Source of the DNA: Linanthus parryae
Taxonomy: Eukaryota > Streptophyta > Magnoliopsida > Ericales > Polemoniaceae
Assembly: GCA_023055425.1 (NCBI GenBank)
Contig: JALGPY010000001.1
Span: 142,625,368 to 142,689,367, forward strand
Length of the DNA: 64,000 nucleotides
Direction: 5' to 3'
The position numbers and the translations under genes are program-made. The notes under the pieces are model-generated. The model made no database searches. It worked only from the letters and a program-made list of their open reading frames with translations, and was not told the origin of the DNA. Position 1 is the stretch's first letter; each line of letters starts with the position of its first letter. Positions 32,691-43,971 of the stretch are shown here, piece after piece.

Positions 32691-33530
32691 CATGGTTGCA
32701 TGGTTCCCCATTTCCAAAACTTTACAGAGGAAACCTACAATACTGCCGCCGGACTTCGCAAAACTTTTCCTCCACAATTCTACCTACATTACTACCTACA
32801 ATTCAAAAACTTTTCCTCCACAATTCCAAAACTACGCAAACCTTGTTACGAATTCTCCTCCATGGAGCTGCCGCCGGACTTCGCCTCCTCTCCCCGCTGC
32901 TTCTCGGCTGAGTTCACCACCACCGACTCCCTTCCTCTCAGTTTGTAACCGCTACCCTCCGACTTTCTCATGGGTTTTCTTCTCCCCTTGTCGGCTTAAG
33001 CAGCAGATATGCCGCCTCACCGGCCTTGCCGCGGGTATCGAACTCGGGACGCCCGTCTTCGATAGTCCCTTCCCCTCCTCCGGTCGGATTGGACTCTGGT
33101 TTGTGTTTTCAACTACCACGCCCTCCCCTTCAAGACCCTCTATTTCAGCAGTTTCGCCGCCACCGTCGTTTGTGGATCCTCAGCCGAGGACCCCGGTTCC
33201 CTGACGCCACCACCACCAACGGTGATCCTCCACTCCACTGTTTCTGACTCCCTTATTGGATTCGGTGATGGAACCTAGTAAGCACCCCCTTCCCCCTCCC
33301 CCCAGTCAATGGACCTCTGCCCGTGGTGGGTATTCCCCCTCCCCCATTTGTGGGGCTGCTCCTCCCCCTCCTCCTCGGACAGGCCAGTACTATGGCTTGG
33401 ATGAGCTTCCCTGGATCAGTCATCTCACAGCCCACAAACACTACCACGTGCCGCCTCCATATATTGGGCCTTGGTGTACCGAAATTGTTCCCTCACTAGG
33501 GTCGTGAGGGTTTGCCCCGCTTGTAGGGTT
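32691..33530. other. Non-coding, C-rich, with short local repeats
   Basis: The phrase CTTTTCCTCCACAATTC recurs at about 32638, 32764 and 32812, and GCCGCCGGACTTCGC at about 32743 and 32872, so small local duplications are present. Open frames here are low-complexity Ser/Pro-rich and overlap on both strands. I see no gene. Confidence 0.5.
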
Positions 33531-34211
33531 TGATAACGGGTTACGCAGCGGAATTAAACAATAAAAGATCCGCACAAGACCCTCCAAGGATCACAGGAAG
33601 AGAATTCATAACGATAGTAAAGGATTCATAATAGTCACCTTGTAGGTTTCCTGTGATGACTTCAACGCGAATAATGTCACGTCTCTATGGTTGATCCACA
33701 CCTAGGATTGAGATCTAGATCCTCCAACTCCTTGTGTTAGCTAGGAACGATGGAGGAGGAAGAAGAAATCACGCAACAGAGACCAAAAGAAAGGATCGGA
33801 CCTGTCTCTCTTTGGCTGACCGGGTAGGGGCGGACCAATTGGGTCGGTTCGGCCTCCTTGTGTCTTGCTCTCTCTCCTTGCTTTATTCTCTCCTACTAAA
33901 AGTATGTAGATGTGTAGAGAAAATAAGTTAAGAGTGTTCTTTATATATTCAAACAACTCCTTGTCCTGCTACATTCTTCTAATCCTACTCATGTAAGGAT
34001 TAGTCCTCTTTGCAAACTAGTCATAATCATGCCCATACACAGATTATGTCTCAATTTTATACCAATCTAGAAAATATATTCCAGACAACTTGTCCATCAT
34101 ATGGACATAAAGTCGTGTTTCGTTTGTTTAATGACATGGGTATTCAACACAATATGATTATGCAAAGTATCCTGGCATATAACTATATTTAAGGACTTAA
34201 ATTGTCTAACA
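33531..34211 (-). repeat. Candidate Ty1/copia 3' LTR (minus orientation)
   Basis: On the minus strand the sequence AGTGGGAGCAA (34212-34222) is followed by TGTTAGAC, the classical polypurine tract-LTR junction of plant copia elements. The LTR would then end in CGTTATCA at 33531, giving TG...CA ends and 681 bp. I find no second LTR, no clear TSD and no pol, so this is a remnant. The boundaries rest on motif reading only. Confidence 0.5.
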
Positions 34212-34225
34212 TTGCTCCCACTATT

Positions 34226-36239
34226 TTTCTCAGATTAATAACCCTCAATATTAATGCGGAAAGTATCATTATATTTTCTAGTAGGCCAAGATCCAAATTT
34301 CACTTCCTTTTGAGCTTGCTTTGGCAAGTCACCCAAAATTTTGTTTTTTAGGTAGGAACAATTCTAATTGCATCCCATGCAACTCTTGGTTCAATTGGTC
34401 AAATAACTCTTTATTTATCTATCCTACAGATAATCCCAATTGGTGCATCTAGGCTTTTTAAAAATATCTAGTTACGTCCAGCCTCTTACTCCAACAATTG
34501 CACATTACATGTGCCATCGCACCACATAACGATGAATCAAGTCGCCCTGCTTTGGCACGCACGAACTTGATTAATCGATTTTGTGATGAGTGTTTAAGTA
34601 ACGAGAAGGCAAAATGTAATATTTTACTTTTTAGGGATTTTTCTTTCAATTTTAATTATTTTGTTGATGTAATACCTCGTCGAAGTGCTAAGGGTAAAAC
34701 CGTAAATTTATGAGCTAAATCGGAATAAAATTGTGACAAAGATAATATTGAGTACACTATTTTGTTTGACATTTAAATAGAATACAAATGATTTTTTTTT
34801 AGCAACAGGTTTACTTTAAACATTATTATCTATATTTAATTGGTTAAATGTTAAAATAGTAAAACAATGATATATTATAATTTTACATTTCTAAATTATT
34901 ATTTGCAGGAAATAATATTAAGTAAACTATGTGTTTATGATGCTGCAAACTCTGATATTTCTTACTCGTACTCTTCCAAAGTTTTATTAACTCTGAGAAA
35001 TATCAAGCTATATCATCTTTCCTGTTTTACGCGCTAAGGTGTATCTCACTCAGCATTTCAAGCTGATTTTGGAAACTGCTGTTCTTGTTTTCCTTCCCAC
35101 CGCAGGTCTAGGAGCTGGGATTGTAAGTAGAAGGGGCGCGAGAATCATCTAGACAATGGACGTCACCAGTAGTTTATCTAAAGACGTTAGATAAGTGTTA
35201 TGTAATAGTAAACTGTTTGTATAAAAGACTATCTACAGTTGTTTAATAATACAATAAGAGTTTTAGATTGTATTGTTTTTGATCTCCGCCGCTTCTATTA
35301 AGCATCGCCCTCCCGGTCTTGTCCCGAGCCGGATAAGGGGGTTGTTGCAGTTGATCTATAGCAACTGATCTACTTATTTGAGTTTGGGCAAACTCCAAAT
35401 AAAAGATTCGGGTTGTTTAATTCTCTTATTATCAAATTGCATGCATCATCCATACACCAACAACAATAATAAGACAATAAAGTAAACATCCACAAAATAG
35501 AAATTAACGTGATGTGGATATGGCCTCATAGACTAAGATATCCCCAAGCCAATGAGAATATCAATGAACCCTAAAATAGCAAGCGCATCTCCATGTGCCT
35601 CCATCTTTTAGTCCATCCTCCATAGCCTTGTGGAATGCTTCATGCTCCATGTTGTGGCTCCTTTAATTCTTTGGGCTTCTTTTCTTCAATCTTGACTATC
35701 ATCTATTTTATCTAGTACTAGCTAGCATCTATACTAAATAAAATAAATCTCCCAAGTTGAGAAAAATACCGTCTCGCAGGCCCTAAACCCTAATTAATTA
35801 TTACATCAAATTGATCAGCTCGCAGACCGTAAACAAACCACAAAAATTAAACATTCTCAACAAACCACATCTAAGACATATCCAATCACCATACGATTTG
35901 AACATAAACAGTTAAAATCAAATTTTAACGCGCTTAGTCAATTTTAATTGATTTTAGGATTACTAAGGTCAAAACGGTCCAAGAGACCCAACTAACTAGC
36001 GGTCGAACCCCGTGGAGCCGCCTGTGTAATACCCCGTTTAATTTCGAAGGGTAAATTGGTAATTGAGGCATGAAATTCAATTTTTATTGCGAGTGACGAG
36101 TTGGAATATTTTTTAATTCAAAATATATTCGGAAAGTTCATATAATAATTCCACAGAAAACGATATTTTTATTACGTATTCTTTTTAGCATTTTATGTAG
36201 TTTATTTAAATATAACATAGTGTGTACCCAACCCACTAG
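34226..36239. other. No gene recognised; possible retroelement remnants
   Basis: AT-rich sequence. A TATA-like box (TATAAAAG near 35220) followed by poly(A)-signal-like AATAA and a CT-rich end near 35300 has LTR style but no identifiable borders. Nothing else is supported. Confidence 0.3.
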
Positions 36240-36990
36240 ATTGACCCAACCAATTGGTACTCCTAGAACACACTAGCCTAACTAGTAGACAAAAAAAAGA
36301 AAAAAGAAAAAAAAAGACTAAGTCGGTTGAGGAGAATGACTTCTCGAAGCAACAAATTCTATTTAATATTCATCTTCTCTCTCTCTCACTCACACCAAAA
36401 CGAATCAGAAAAACAAACTTCTCTCACTCTCTCTCTAATCAAACCCACGGCCAACAACACAAAACCACCACCACCATCGTACCCTCCATCACCAACGCCT
36501 TCACCACCACAACACCTCCTCCTCATCCCTCACTCTCCCCTCTCCCTCTCTGTCACACAACAGCAGCAGCAGCTCCCGACGAGGAGGCTGCCAGCCACCG
36601 CCGGCGGAACCAACCCCGACGGGAAGCCACCACCATCACCCACCTGCTTCTCTCTCTCTTGTTAGCTAATCTCTCTCCCTACCTTTGTTTCGAGCCAGGA
36701 AGAAGACCACCAGCAGCAGTAGTTCGCCACAGAACACCCCGAACCACCACAACCGCCGCCGACCACCATATTTTCTGACGAGAAGCTCACCCGAGTTAAC
36801 CGAAGCGACCCACCCTCTCCCGTTGGTACCAATCAACTCCTGGAGGTCCGAGGAGTCCTTTAGTAACATCAAACAGAGCCAAGAACGTCGGATTCATCGT
36901 CGGTGTTCATCACCGCCGACCACAACCTTTGGAGACGAGATCCGCTCCGTTTCTTGACCATTTTTCGCGATTTTTCGCGTAGGTGAGTCC
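36240..36990 (+). other. CT-rich leader-like region with candidate splice donor
   Basis: An A-rich run is followed by CTCTCT-rich, then CCACCA-rich sequence ending at TCGCGTAG-GTGAGT near 36983, a strong donor-like site, and then by about 700 bp of AT-rich intron-like sequence. It resembles a 5' leader of a transcript or retroelement. The Pro/Thr/Ser-rich overlapping frames are not credible proteins. Confidence 0.35.
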
Positions 36991-37689
36991 TAAATCACCC
37001 TCTAGTTCATTTTTAATCCTCAAAATCTCATCTTGATAGCTCTAAATAGAATCGGGTATGTTGGGTTGAAGTTGTATGTGTATGTTCTTGAAGGGGGGTT
37101 GTTTATGTAATTTCGGAAAAATTAAGGGTGAGATTTGAACTGCATGTATACTATCTGAAAAGTTGGGGGTAGTATGTGTATAATATGAAACTACTATAGT
37201 GGGGGTGTAACTAATTGTCTTTTATAATAAGTTTGGGGAATCTAGTTGTTTATGTAAACTGCATATAATATATGAAATTAAAAATGTGATTTTTGGATTA
37301 AAGTGATATCCTTATATTTCTAAATATTAATTTGGCTATATAAAAGTAAAATGGTTGTTAAAAAACTATATAGGAAATTATTTGTATAAAATATTATTAT
37401 TTCTATTGAAAATAAGGAAGATAAAAATACACTTTGGGTTAATCATATAATTTCGGTTTGTTTAACTAAATATTTTAAGTGCTTGTAAACAAGTGTTTTG
37501 AGTAAAATAGATTATTTGGATAATATTGATAAAATAAAATAAGTTTGAAGTTAATTTTATGAAATAACTAATAAGTAGACTCTTGAATAAAAATCCAAAT
37601 TTCTATTGTTTGATATTACATGATTACTTTTCCTACATACTTGAAATTATTTATCCAACATAAGTTTATAAATATGAGACTTGTATGGT
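36991..37689. other. AT-rich, intron-like, no gene
   Basis: Strongly T/A-rich without open frames or recognised repeats. It ends abruptly where ZHD-unit sequence begins (about 37690). Confidence 0.4.
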
Positions 37690-37799
37690 CCAGATACAAT
37701 TTACACATTCTTTTCAGGCCCAAGAAAAAACACCACAAAACAGATGAAATTAGAGAAAAGAAGAAGACGTTAACAAATTAAAGAAACAAAAAACTAAAG

Positions 37800-38205
37800 T
37801 TGGTTTGAAGATGATGAGGTGTTCTTGTTTTTGTTCATGCCCATATGAACATGTTTATTGTTGTGCATCCAAACTTTAAGCACCTACCTCTTGATCCCAG
37901 TCTCTTGACAGAATATTTGAACAACAGATTCGCCCATCATCTGCAGCTTCCAACTAGCTTTGAATGGAAAGGCAAACATCTTTCCCTTTTGCTCTTGGGT
38001 GAACCTAGTCCTTGACCTCTTCTTCCTCATCATCCCTACCTCAGTAGAGGGCACTATCATAAGCATATATGTCGTGTACCCTACAATCTACTCAGGGTCT
38101 TCCATCTCATAATCAGCTTCACTCTGTTTCCTATGGAAGTTCCTGTGACAATTGCAAGCATCGCAAATGAGGGCTTCTAAGGTACCTTCTTCTACTCCAG
38201 CCATG
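37800..38205 (-). pseudogene. ZHD copy 13 (unit A, left arm)
   Basis: The 5' end is missing. The frame begins in the zinc finger ([20 protein letters not shown]), has a TAG in the linker, then an excellent homeodomain from GMMRKKRSRTRFTQEQ through [14 protein letters not shown]. That is followed immediately by TAG, where copy 14 has AAG in KRKVLKVW. The remaining helix 3 ([11 protein letters not shown]) is still legible after the stop. Copies 15 and 17 have the same stop. Confidence 0.87.
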
Positions 38206-38239
38206 ATCTCAACCCATCCAGTGTTCTAGTTTATTGAGG

Positions 38240-38638
38240 GCGTCGATAAGAAGGTACCATCGAAGCCCTCAATTGTGCTGCTTTCAATTGTCACAGGGAC
38301 TTCCATAGGAAACAGATTGAGGCAGATGCTAACATGGAAGACGATGAGGCGATTGTAGGGTACCCAAAAATTTGCAGAAAAGGGTACGTTCTACTAGGGT
38401 AGGGATGATGAGGAGGAAGAGGTCACGAACTAAGTTCACCAAAGAACAGAAGGAGAAGATGCTTGTCTTTGCACTCAAAGCTAGTTGGAAGCTGCAGAAG
38501 ATGGGTGAATCTCTTATTCAGCAATTCTGTCAAGAGACTGGGATCAAGAGGAAGGTGCTTAAAGTTTGGATGCAGAACAATAAACATGTTCGTATGGGCA
38601 TGAACAAAAACAAGAACAACTCATCATCTTCAAACTAA
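38240..38638 (+). pseudogene. ZHD copy 14 (unit A, right arm) with a complete homeodomain
   Basis: The zinc finger is reduced to its C-terminal part (LNCAAFNCHRDFHRK; one Cys is Phe). A shift near 38370 separates it from an uninterrupted homeodomain: [53 protein letters not shown], with the invariant W and N of the recognition helix, then a Lys/Asn/Ser tail and a stop at 38636-38638. It is the only full-length homeodomain frame in the window. Without a start codon of its own in frame, except by internal initiation, expression as protein is doubtful. Confidence 0.85.
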
Positions 38639-39107
38639 CTTCAGTTTCTGGTTTCTTTAATTTGTTAATGTCTTCTTCTTTTTGTTAATTTCATCTGTTT
38701 TTTGGTGATTTTTCTCAGGCCTAAAAAGATTGTGTAGATTGTATCTACACCTAGCCGTCAAGTAATTCTCTCTAGGCGTAGTGTAGACTTGTAGCCCTGC
38801 TTTTGGTTCATAGTTCTGACCCGCAAAGAATATGAGTCTTATTGTCTGTATATCTTGTTGTTCGTTGAGAGGTGAGCCGTGGTCAAAGAAAATGAGGGGT
38901 ACTATGAACTTAAGAAACTGCAAAATTCAACTTTTGACTGAAATGTTGTAGTTTATTTTATGAATGCTGTTAAATTCATATTTGATCTACGAACAAGCAT
39001 TCAATTCGTTCTTCTCGGATGTTGATAACCCACAATGAAAAACTAAAGATGGATTTCGTTCTTGTTGTACCAATATAGTTTCTCATTTGCATCTGCAATA
39101 CAAAACA

Positions 39108-39425
39108 CTAGTTGGGGGCAAACACTAGGTGATGAACTAGGCCCGGCATTGTGCCGGACCGGGTCAGATCTGGCCGACCCTGCTCACACTCAATGCGCGA
39201 TAACGCCTTGGTGAGACAGTCAGCCGCCGAGGAGACATGAGAGACTCGGAGCGATCTCATGAATGAAGCGGAAATCCAGCGCAACTACGAGAGTTGAACA
39301 CTGGATTTGAGCATAACTAGGTGGTACCAATTTTATCACAATAGACAACGAGTGCATAAAGAAGTGAGACCGCGAGCTCAGATAAAAGTGAACAAAGCCA
39401 TCGTAACTCAGTGAACTAAGCCAAT
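39108..39425 (-). pseudogene. Copia pol C-terminus fragment (unit A)
   Basis: On the minus strand ELRWLCSLLSELAV, VYCDKIGTT, a stop, LCSNPVFNSRS are readable, the C-terminal RNase H of copia elements. Frames break toward the end. It is the inverse counterpart of the 3' part of 20170-20745 and lies at the outer edge of the ZHD palindrome arm. Confidence 0.78.
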
Positions 39426-40523
39426 GGTTAAGTAATTATTTGTGTCTCTGTCTTAGATTACCGGGTTAAAATTAAGTTAAATTTATTACTAATGTAAATG
39501 GTATGAAATTACAATAGTACCCTCAATGTTATAGCACCTATGGGCCCTTGCAAGCTGGGGCCTAAAGCCCAACCACCAGCTAATTTACTGGTGGGCCAGC
39601 ACTGGTTTTCAAGGATAAAATTAAAATCTTTCTGAAAACAATGATTTCATTCTTTTCCAAATCTTATCGGGGGAGGAGGGCAAAAGTTTTTAACAAGAAC
39701 AAGTCAATAGCAGGTACAATGGTCTAGCTTGACCTTAAATGATCTGTATATATAGAAAGCAGGATTCAGTCTTGCAATACAGTATAACAATTCTAAAAGG
39801 GCAGTATTACATGATCCGAAGGTGAGTTGAATTAGTTACAGCTTATTGACAATGTGGCTCAAAAGGAAAAAAAAAATAAAATAAATAAAGGCAAGAAGAC
39901 ATCATATGTCCTGGAAATTGGAAAGATGGAAAATATCTTACAAATTGATACAACAAGTTGCAATAGCTTAAGCCATCTGTAAAAGCGTGTATTTTAACTG
40001 GAATGCAAAATCACAAGAAAGTGAAACTATTACAGACTTTGCAGCCGATGTCAGTTGGCTATGTATGAATACTCGGTACGGAAATAGGAAGAGCACTAGA
40101 ATACAGAAATGTAAAATAGAAAAAGACAATTTTCGCAGGTACAAGAGAGTTCTGTTATTTCAGTCCATGTTGATTCTATTCTTGAACGTGGCCTTTTCGA
40201 GTTCTATTTGTAGCATATGAAAATATTGCAGACTCATATTGCATCCAGCAACTAATGGAATAAAGTTTATAAGCAAAAGGTAACTTTCTGATGCATGAAT
40301 GGAAAACAAATTATATTATAAGTAGAAAAAGACCAGAGCATTGCTTACCACTCTGAGGATCCGATTTTGTGCCCGTGATTTCTTTGCTTCATGAGCGCCA
40401 ATGCGGAACAGCTGGGTGAGATATGTGATAGCAGAAGCTATCGATAGAGAAGCAGTTCGAGAAGGTTCGGTCTCCAATTCAGCAATTCTAGAAGCTGATA
40501 TCTCCAAAACTAGGGTTTCTACT

Positions 40524-40981
40524 CAGGGCCGGCCCTAATATTTTCGATGCCCTAAGCTAGCATCACATTTGATGCCCTTTAATCATTTAAATATATTTAT
40601 CTAGATTCGAGAGTGTTGTATGATAATTTTTCGCTTTCATCGTTTTTATTCTTAGAAGAAAAAGATGCTTCTTTGTTTTAGAGAAAAAAATGCTTCTTGA
40701 AGAAATCAAGTTCATAATCTTTTTAGAAGCAATTTTATAGATCTTTTTAAGTTAAAAGATTTTGAAAGAGGCGTTTATGATGCATTGAATTTTTTTTCCT
40801 CAAAAAAAATCTTGATTTTATACTATTATCTATTCACTATTATTTGCCATAACTATTTCTCAAAAAAAATTATTTGCCATTTATCATAAATATGATTCAG
40901 TTAATATCTTGATTTAATTTGTAAAACACTGGATATATTGAATTGAAAATTGAAGAGAGAGATCCCTCAAAAAGGAAAATT

Positions 40982-41038
<57 letters not shown>

Positions 41039-41395
41039 TAAGGCGAGAATGGAGATTAAATTTGTAAGTTAAATATGATTCAATCACTATCTTGGTACAA
41101 TTTTTTTGGAGAGAAAGAGAAGCCTAGGGATTGCCAATCAATTTTAATTTTAGTAAATATTGTTCAAATAATTCAGGAAACAATTTTGGCGAGTTTCTCT
41201 CAAATTTTGGCAGGTTAATGCAAGAAATGGAAACGAGATATCAAAAGAGTTAAATCATTATTAATTAACCTATTAATTATACATAAATTACTATTTAACT
41301 AAGCTATTTAAAAAAAAATACTACTACTTTGGTGCCCCTCCTAATTTGCGGCCCTAAGCAAGCCAATTAATGGCTTAGCATTAGAGCCGGCCCTG
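40524..41395. mobile_element. hAT-type non-autonomous element inside the LTR, 872 bp
   Basis: The ends are CAGGGCCGGCCCT and, at the right, AGCCGGCCCTG, forming inverted termini. The 8-mer TTTCTACT is present on both sides (40516-40523, 41396-41403) and only once in the intact LTR at 43272-43659. The interior is AT-rich with a (GA)n run and no transposase. The termini resemble the element at 17865-19013. Confidence 0.93.
40984..41034 (+). repeat. (GA)n microsatellite
   Basis: About 25 uninterrupted GA units within the hAT element. Confidence 0.95.
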
Positions 41396-41608
41396 TTTCT
41401 ACTAAATAAACTTAATTCTCATTCATTGATAATCAAAAGCTGAAGCAACACAACCTATAAATACTACTAGACAATCCTGGACTTAGAAACGTTTCCTTAT
41501 CCGACTCATACTAGGATTCCAACTATCCTGAAATTACCTAAAAACCCCAAAATAATAAATAAACTTACTAAATACTTAATAATTAAAATAATGACGAAAA
41601 TTAACTAA

Positions 41609-43255
41609 TTACGTAGCGTAATCCTTGAGATAACTTGGTTGACGATGAATCCGGTCAGAACGTCGCACCGTAGTCGTGTCGTGGCCCGTATCAACCTCCC
41701 CCCCGTTGACATTCACCGTGTCCTCACGGTGAAGCTGCTGGGCAATCTCCTCTTCTTCAAAGTCCAAAAGCATCAACTTGGCCCCACACTTGTGGCCCGC
41801 AAAATATTTCTGATCGCAATTGAAACTTAACCCTTTAGCTCGCTTGTCCTGTTGCTCGGCGTAGCTTAGTTTGCGTATGGTTTGACCGGAAGAAGATGTT
41901 GCAACGGTGAGACTTGCTGGGGTCTGTTGCATGGCTGGGTGGGCGGGTGTCGCGTGCTGGTAGCTTTTGACGGCTGAAACCGTCTCAGCTAATGATGCCT
42001 CTAACTCACGCGCTAGTGCAAACGCCTGAGTGAGGAAACGTGGCTGACGAAGCTCGAGGTTGCGGTTGAGTGGAGCTTTGAGACCACTTGTAAATATAGA
42101 TATGAGTTGTTGCTCAGAAACCGACCCAACACGATTCAACAATTTCTCAAACTCCGTCTGATATGCTAATACTGTGGTCTGCTGTTTCAATTTGCTCAGC
42201 GTACCAAAATAATCACGGTAATAGTCCTGGTCAAACCGGACATTGACCTCATCCAAAAACGATAACCACGATGTAAGAAGAAAATTATTCTTTTTATACC
42301 TGAACCAATCTGCTGCGTCACCGGTTAAGAGAACACCTACCAACCTGAGTCTGTCGTCTTCTGGCACGCGGTAATAGTCAAAATACTGTTGCACCTTGAA
42401 GGTCCAAGTATGTGGATCTGCTCCAGAAAAGTTAGGCGCATCCATACGAAGCTTCGGACCATGCCTTTCGTCTCCAAACTGGTCCGGTGGCCTAGGGGCA
42501 TTATAAATCGTCGGTCCAGGTGTAGTAAAATCATACGCAGTGTTGTACCCGTTCGTCCCAAATCGGTTGAGAGCTGGGTCGCAGTACCCGGGTCCATACG
42601 GGTCAAACCCCGATCCATGCCCAGCGTTAGTTGCTGGAACCCTTGGCAGAGCAAAACCCGGATCCGTGTGAAAAGCATCGCACCGATTCCTCTGATTATG
42701 GTTGGCGTGGTGGAGGTAGGGTGGTGGAAAACCCCCTGTGTGCTGGTCGCTGGCGATTGTGGGGCCAGCGAGTTGACTGGTTGGCGCAATCGGTCGCTGA
42801 TATTGCGGCTGTGGAATGGGAGGAGGTGGCGCCAAAACCCCTAGGGTTTGGGCCTGGTTCAAACCACCAGTCGGTGGTAGGATCTGCGAAGCACCAGGGT
42901 CGCTGGTCATTGGCGTTGTCGTCGTGTTTGGGTGAGGCAGGGGCAGCTGCTGTTGCTGAGTGGTCGCCTTCAACTTGTCCTGAAGGTCAGTTACAGAGAC
43001 CTGCAACGCTGCCTGGGTAGTTTCTACAGCGGTGAGTCTGTGGTCGACGGCTACTAGGTCGGCCGCCAATTCTGGTGGAGGGATCTGGACAGCAGGTAGC
43101 TGCTGGGGATTCTCCGGGTGTGCTTCAAGGGCAACGAGCCTGGCCTGGACAGCGGCAAGGCCTGACTCGAAGTTGTCCATTCTGGACTCCAATCGGGCGA
43201 ATGCAGCGAGCAATTGCTTGCCCAAATCTGCGGAAATTTCTGACGAGTTCGTCAT
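41609..43255 (-). CDS. Gag protein fused to a pol C-terminal tail, uninterrupted
   Basis: A 548-codon frame from the ATG at 43255 (MTNSSEISADLGKQLL), shortly after the 5' LTR. The order is N-terminal heptad-like region, long Pro/Gln/Gly-rich segment, retrotransposon gag domain (HTWTFKVQQYFDYYRVPEDD, LLTGDAADWFRYKKN, LSKLKQQTTVLAYQTEFEKL), then a CCHC-like knuckle whose first Cys is Ser (GLSFNCDQKYFAGHKC). Right after it the frame passes into a tail of the kind that ends gypsy pol proteins (RSDRIHRQPSYLKDYAT), encoded across the polypurine tract and into the 3' LTR. So an in-frame deletion appears to have removed everything between gag and the pol C-terminus. The frame is intact over 1.6 kb, which suggests recent activity. 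Confidence 0.85.
   Translation of the reverse strand: MTNSSEISADLGKQLLAAFARLESRMDNFESGLAAVQARLVALEAHPENPQQLPAVQIPPPELAADLVAVDHRLTAVETTQAALQVSVTDLQDKLKATTQQQQLPLPHPNTTTTPMTSDPGASQILPPTGGLNQAQTLGVLAPPPPIPQPQYQRPIAPTSQLAGPTIASDQHTGGFPPPYLHHANHNQRNRCDAFHTDPGFALPRVPATNAGHGSGFDPYGPGYCDPALNRFGTNGYNTAYDFTTPGPTIYNAPRPPDQFGDERHGPKLRMDAPNFSGADPHTWTFKVQQYFDYYRVPEDDRLRLVGVLLTGDAADWFRYKKNNFLLTSWLSFLDEVNVRFDQDYYRDYFGTLSKLKQQTTVLAYQTEFEKLLNRVGSVSEQQLISIFTSGLKAPLNRNLELRQPRFLTQAFALARELEASLAETVSAVKSYQHATPAHPAMQQTPASLTVATSSSGQTIRKLSYAEQQDKRAKGLSFNCDQKYFAGHKCGAKLMLLDFEEEEIAQQLHREDTVNVNGGEVDTGHDTTTVRRSDRIHRQPSYLKDYAT
41694..41705 (-). other. Polypurine tract of the gag-only element
   Basis: The minus strand reads ACGGGGGGGAGGT directly before TGATACGG of the 3' LTR. 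It is at once coding (NGGEV) in the gag-tail frame. Confidence 0.8.
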
Positions 43256-43271
43256 GGATGAAAGCACCAGT

Positions 43272-43659
43272 TGATAGCAGAAGCTATCGATAGAGAAGCA
43301 GTTCGAGAAGGTTCGGTCTCCAATTCAGCAATTCTAGAAGCTGATATCTCCAAAACTAGGGTTTCTACTAAATAAACTTAATTCTCATTCATTGATAATC
43401 AAAAGCTGAAGCAACACAACCTATAAATACTACTAGACAATCCTGGACTTAGAAACGTTTCCTTATCCGACTCATACTAGGATTCCAACTATCCTGAAAT
43501 TACCTAAAAACCCCAAAATAATAAATAAACTTCCTAAATACTTAATAATTAAAATAATGACAAAAATTAACTAATTACGTAGCATAATCCTTGAGATAAC
43601 TTGGTTGACGATGAATCCGGTCAGAACGTCGCACCGTAGTCGTGTCCTGGCCCGTATCA
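43272..43659 (-). repeat. 5' LTR of the gag-only element
   Basis: An intact 388-bp LTR. On the element strand it is followed by ACTGGTGCTTTCATCC, the likely primer-binding site, then the gag ATG. It lacks the hAT insertion. Confidence 0.92.
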
Positions 43660-43971
43660 ATATGCTTGCCCAGAAGACGGCTCAATTGTTAGTCCTCGGA
43701 ACACATTTGAAGCAGAATCCACGTCACTGCTAAACTCTTACCTTCATAATATCATAAGAAAAAATAAGCGTTAATGCATAATCGTAAACGCCTTCATAAA
43801 AGGATGAAAATATTCTGAACGCATAGTTAGTAACCAATTTAATGCAGAAAACAGAAATTTGACTACAAAAGTGAAGGGAAAAAAAACCCATCCAAAGCAG
43901 TAAAATAAACATACTACAAAATTAAGTTCGGTCAGAAGTTACATTTTCTTAGGTTCAAAGTACCCCTCATT

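Larger units (their letters stand above)
40426..41693 (-). repeat. 3' LTR of the gag-only element, interrupted by a hAT element
   Basis: It is identical to the other LTR at nearly all positions apart from the insertion at 40524-41395 and its 8-bp duplication. It contains the last codons and stop of the gag reading frame (41609). Confidence 0.92.
40426..43659 (-). mobile_element. Gag-only LTR retrotransposon (TR-GAG-like, Ty3/gypsy-type gag)
   Basis: The two LTRs are 388 bp each once the hAT insert is removed (40426-40523 plus 41404-41693; 43272-43659). They start TGATAGCAG and end CGTATCA. I count four differences between them by eye. The target ATATG is duplicated at 40421-40425 and 43660-43664, and unit B shows the empty site at about 53690. 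The interior holds only gag; protease, RT, RNase H and integrase are absent. The polypurine tract lies at 41694-41705. It must move in trans. Confidence 0.92.
40349..43738 (-). pseudogene. Exon-like segment split by the LTR element (copy 2 of 4)
   Basis: The block corresponding to 29336-29494 is present as 40349-40425 and 43665-43738, interrupted by the gag-only retrotransposon. The pieces join through the duplicated ATATG. It carries a 5-bp deletion near its upstream end that shifts the frame, shared with the unit B copy. Confidence 0.75.

Noticed and set aside
32692..33204. 170-codon Pro/Ser/Thr-rich frame
   Set aside because: Low-complexity C-rich sequence with open frames in several phases and local repeats; no domain.
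36254..36778. 174-codon Pro/Thr-rich frame and its overlapping partners
   Set aside because: It arises from CT- and CCA-rich leader sequence; three overlapping frames are equally open.
38372..38638. Independent homeodomain-only gene
   Set aside because: The frame is the 3' part of a frameshifted ZHD copy and has no credible own start; kept as a pseudogene despite the intact homeodomain.
42389..43020. Plus-strand frames of 120-150 codons opposite gag
   Set aside because: They are antisense shadows of the well-supported minus-strand gag frame.
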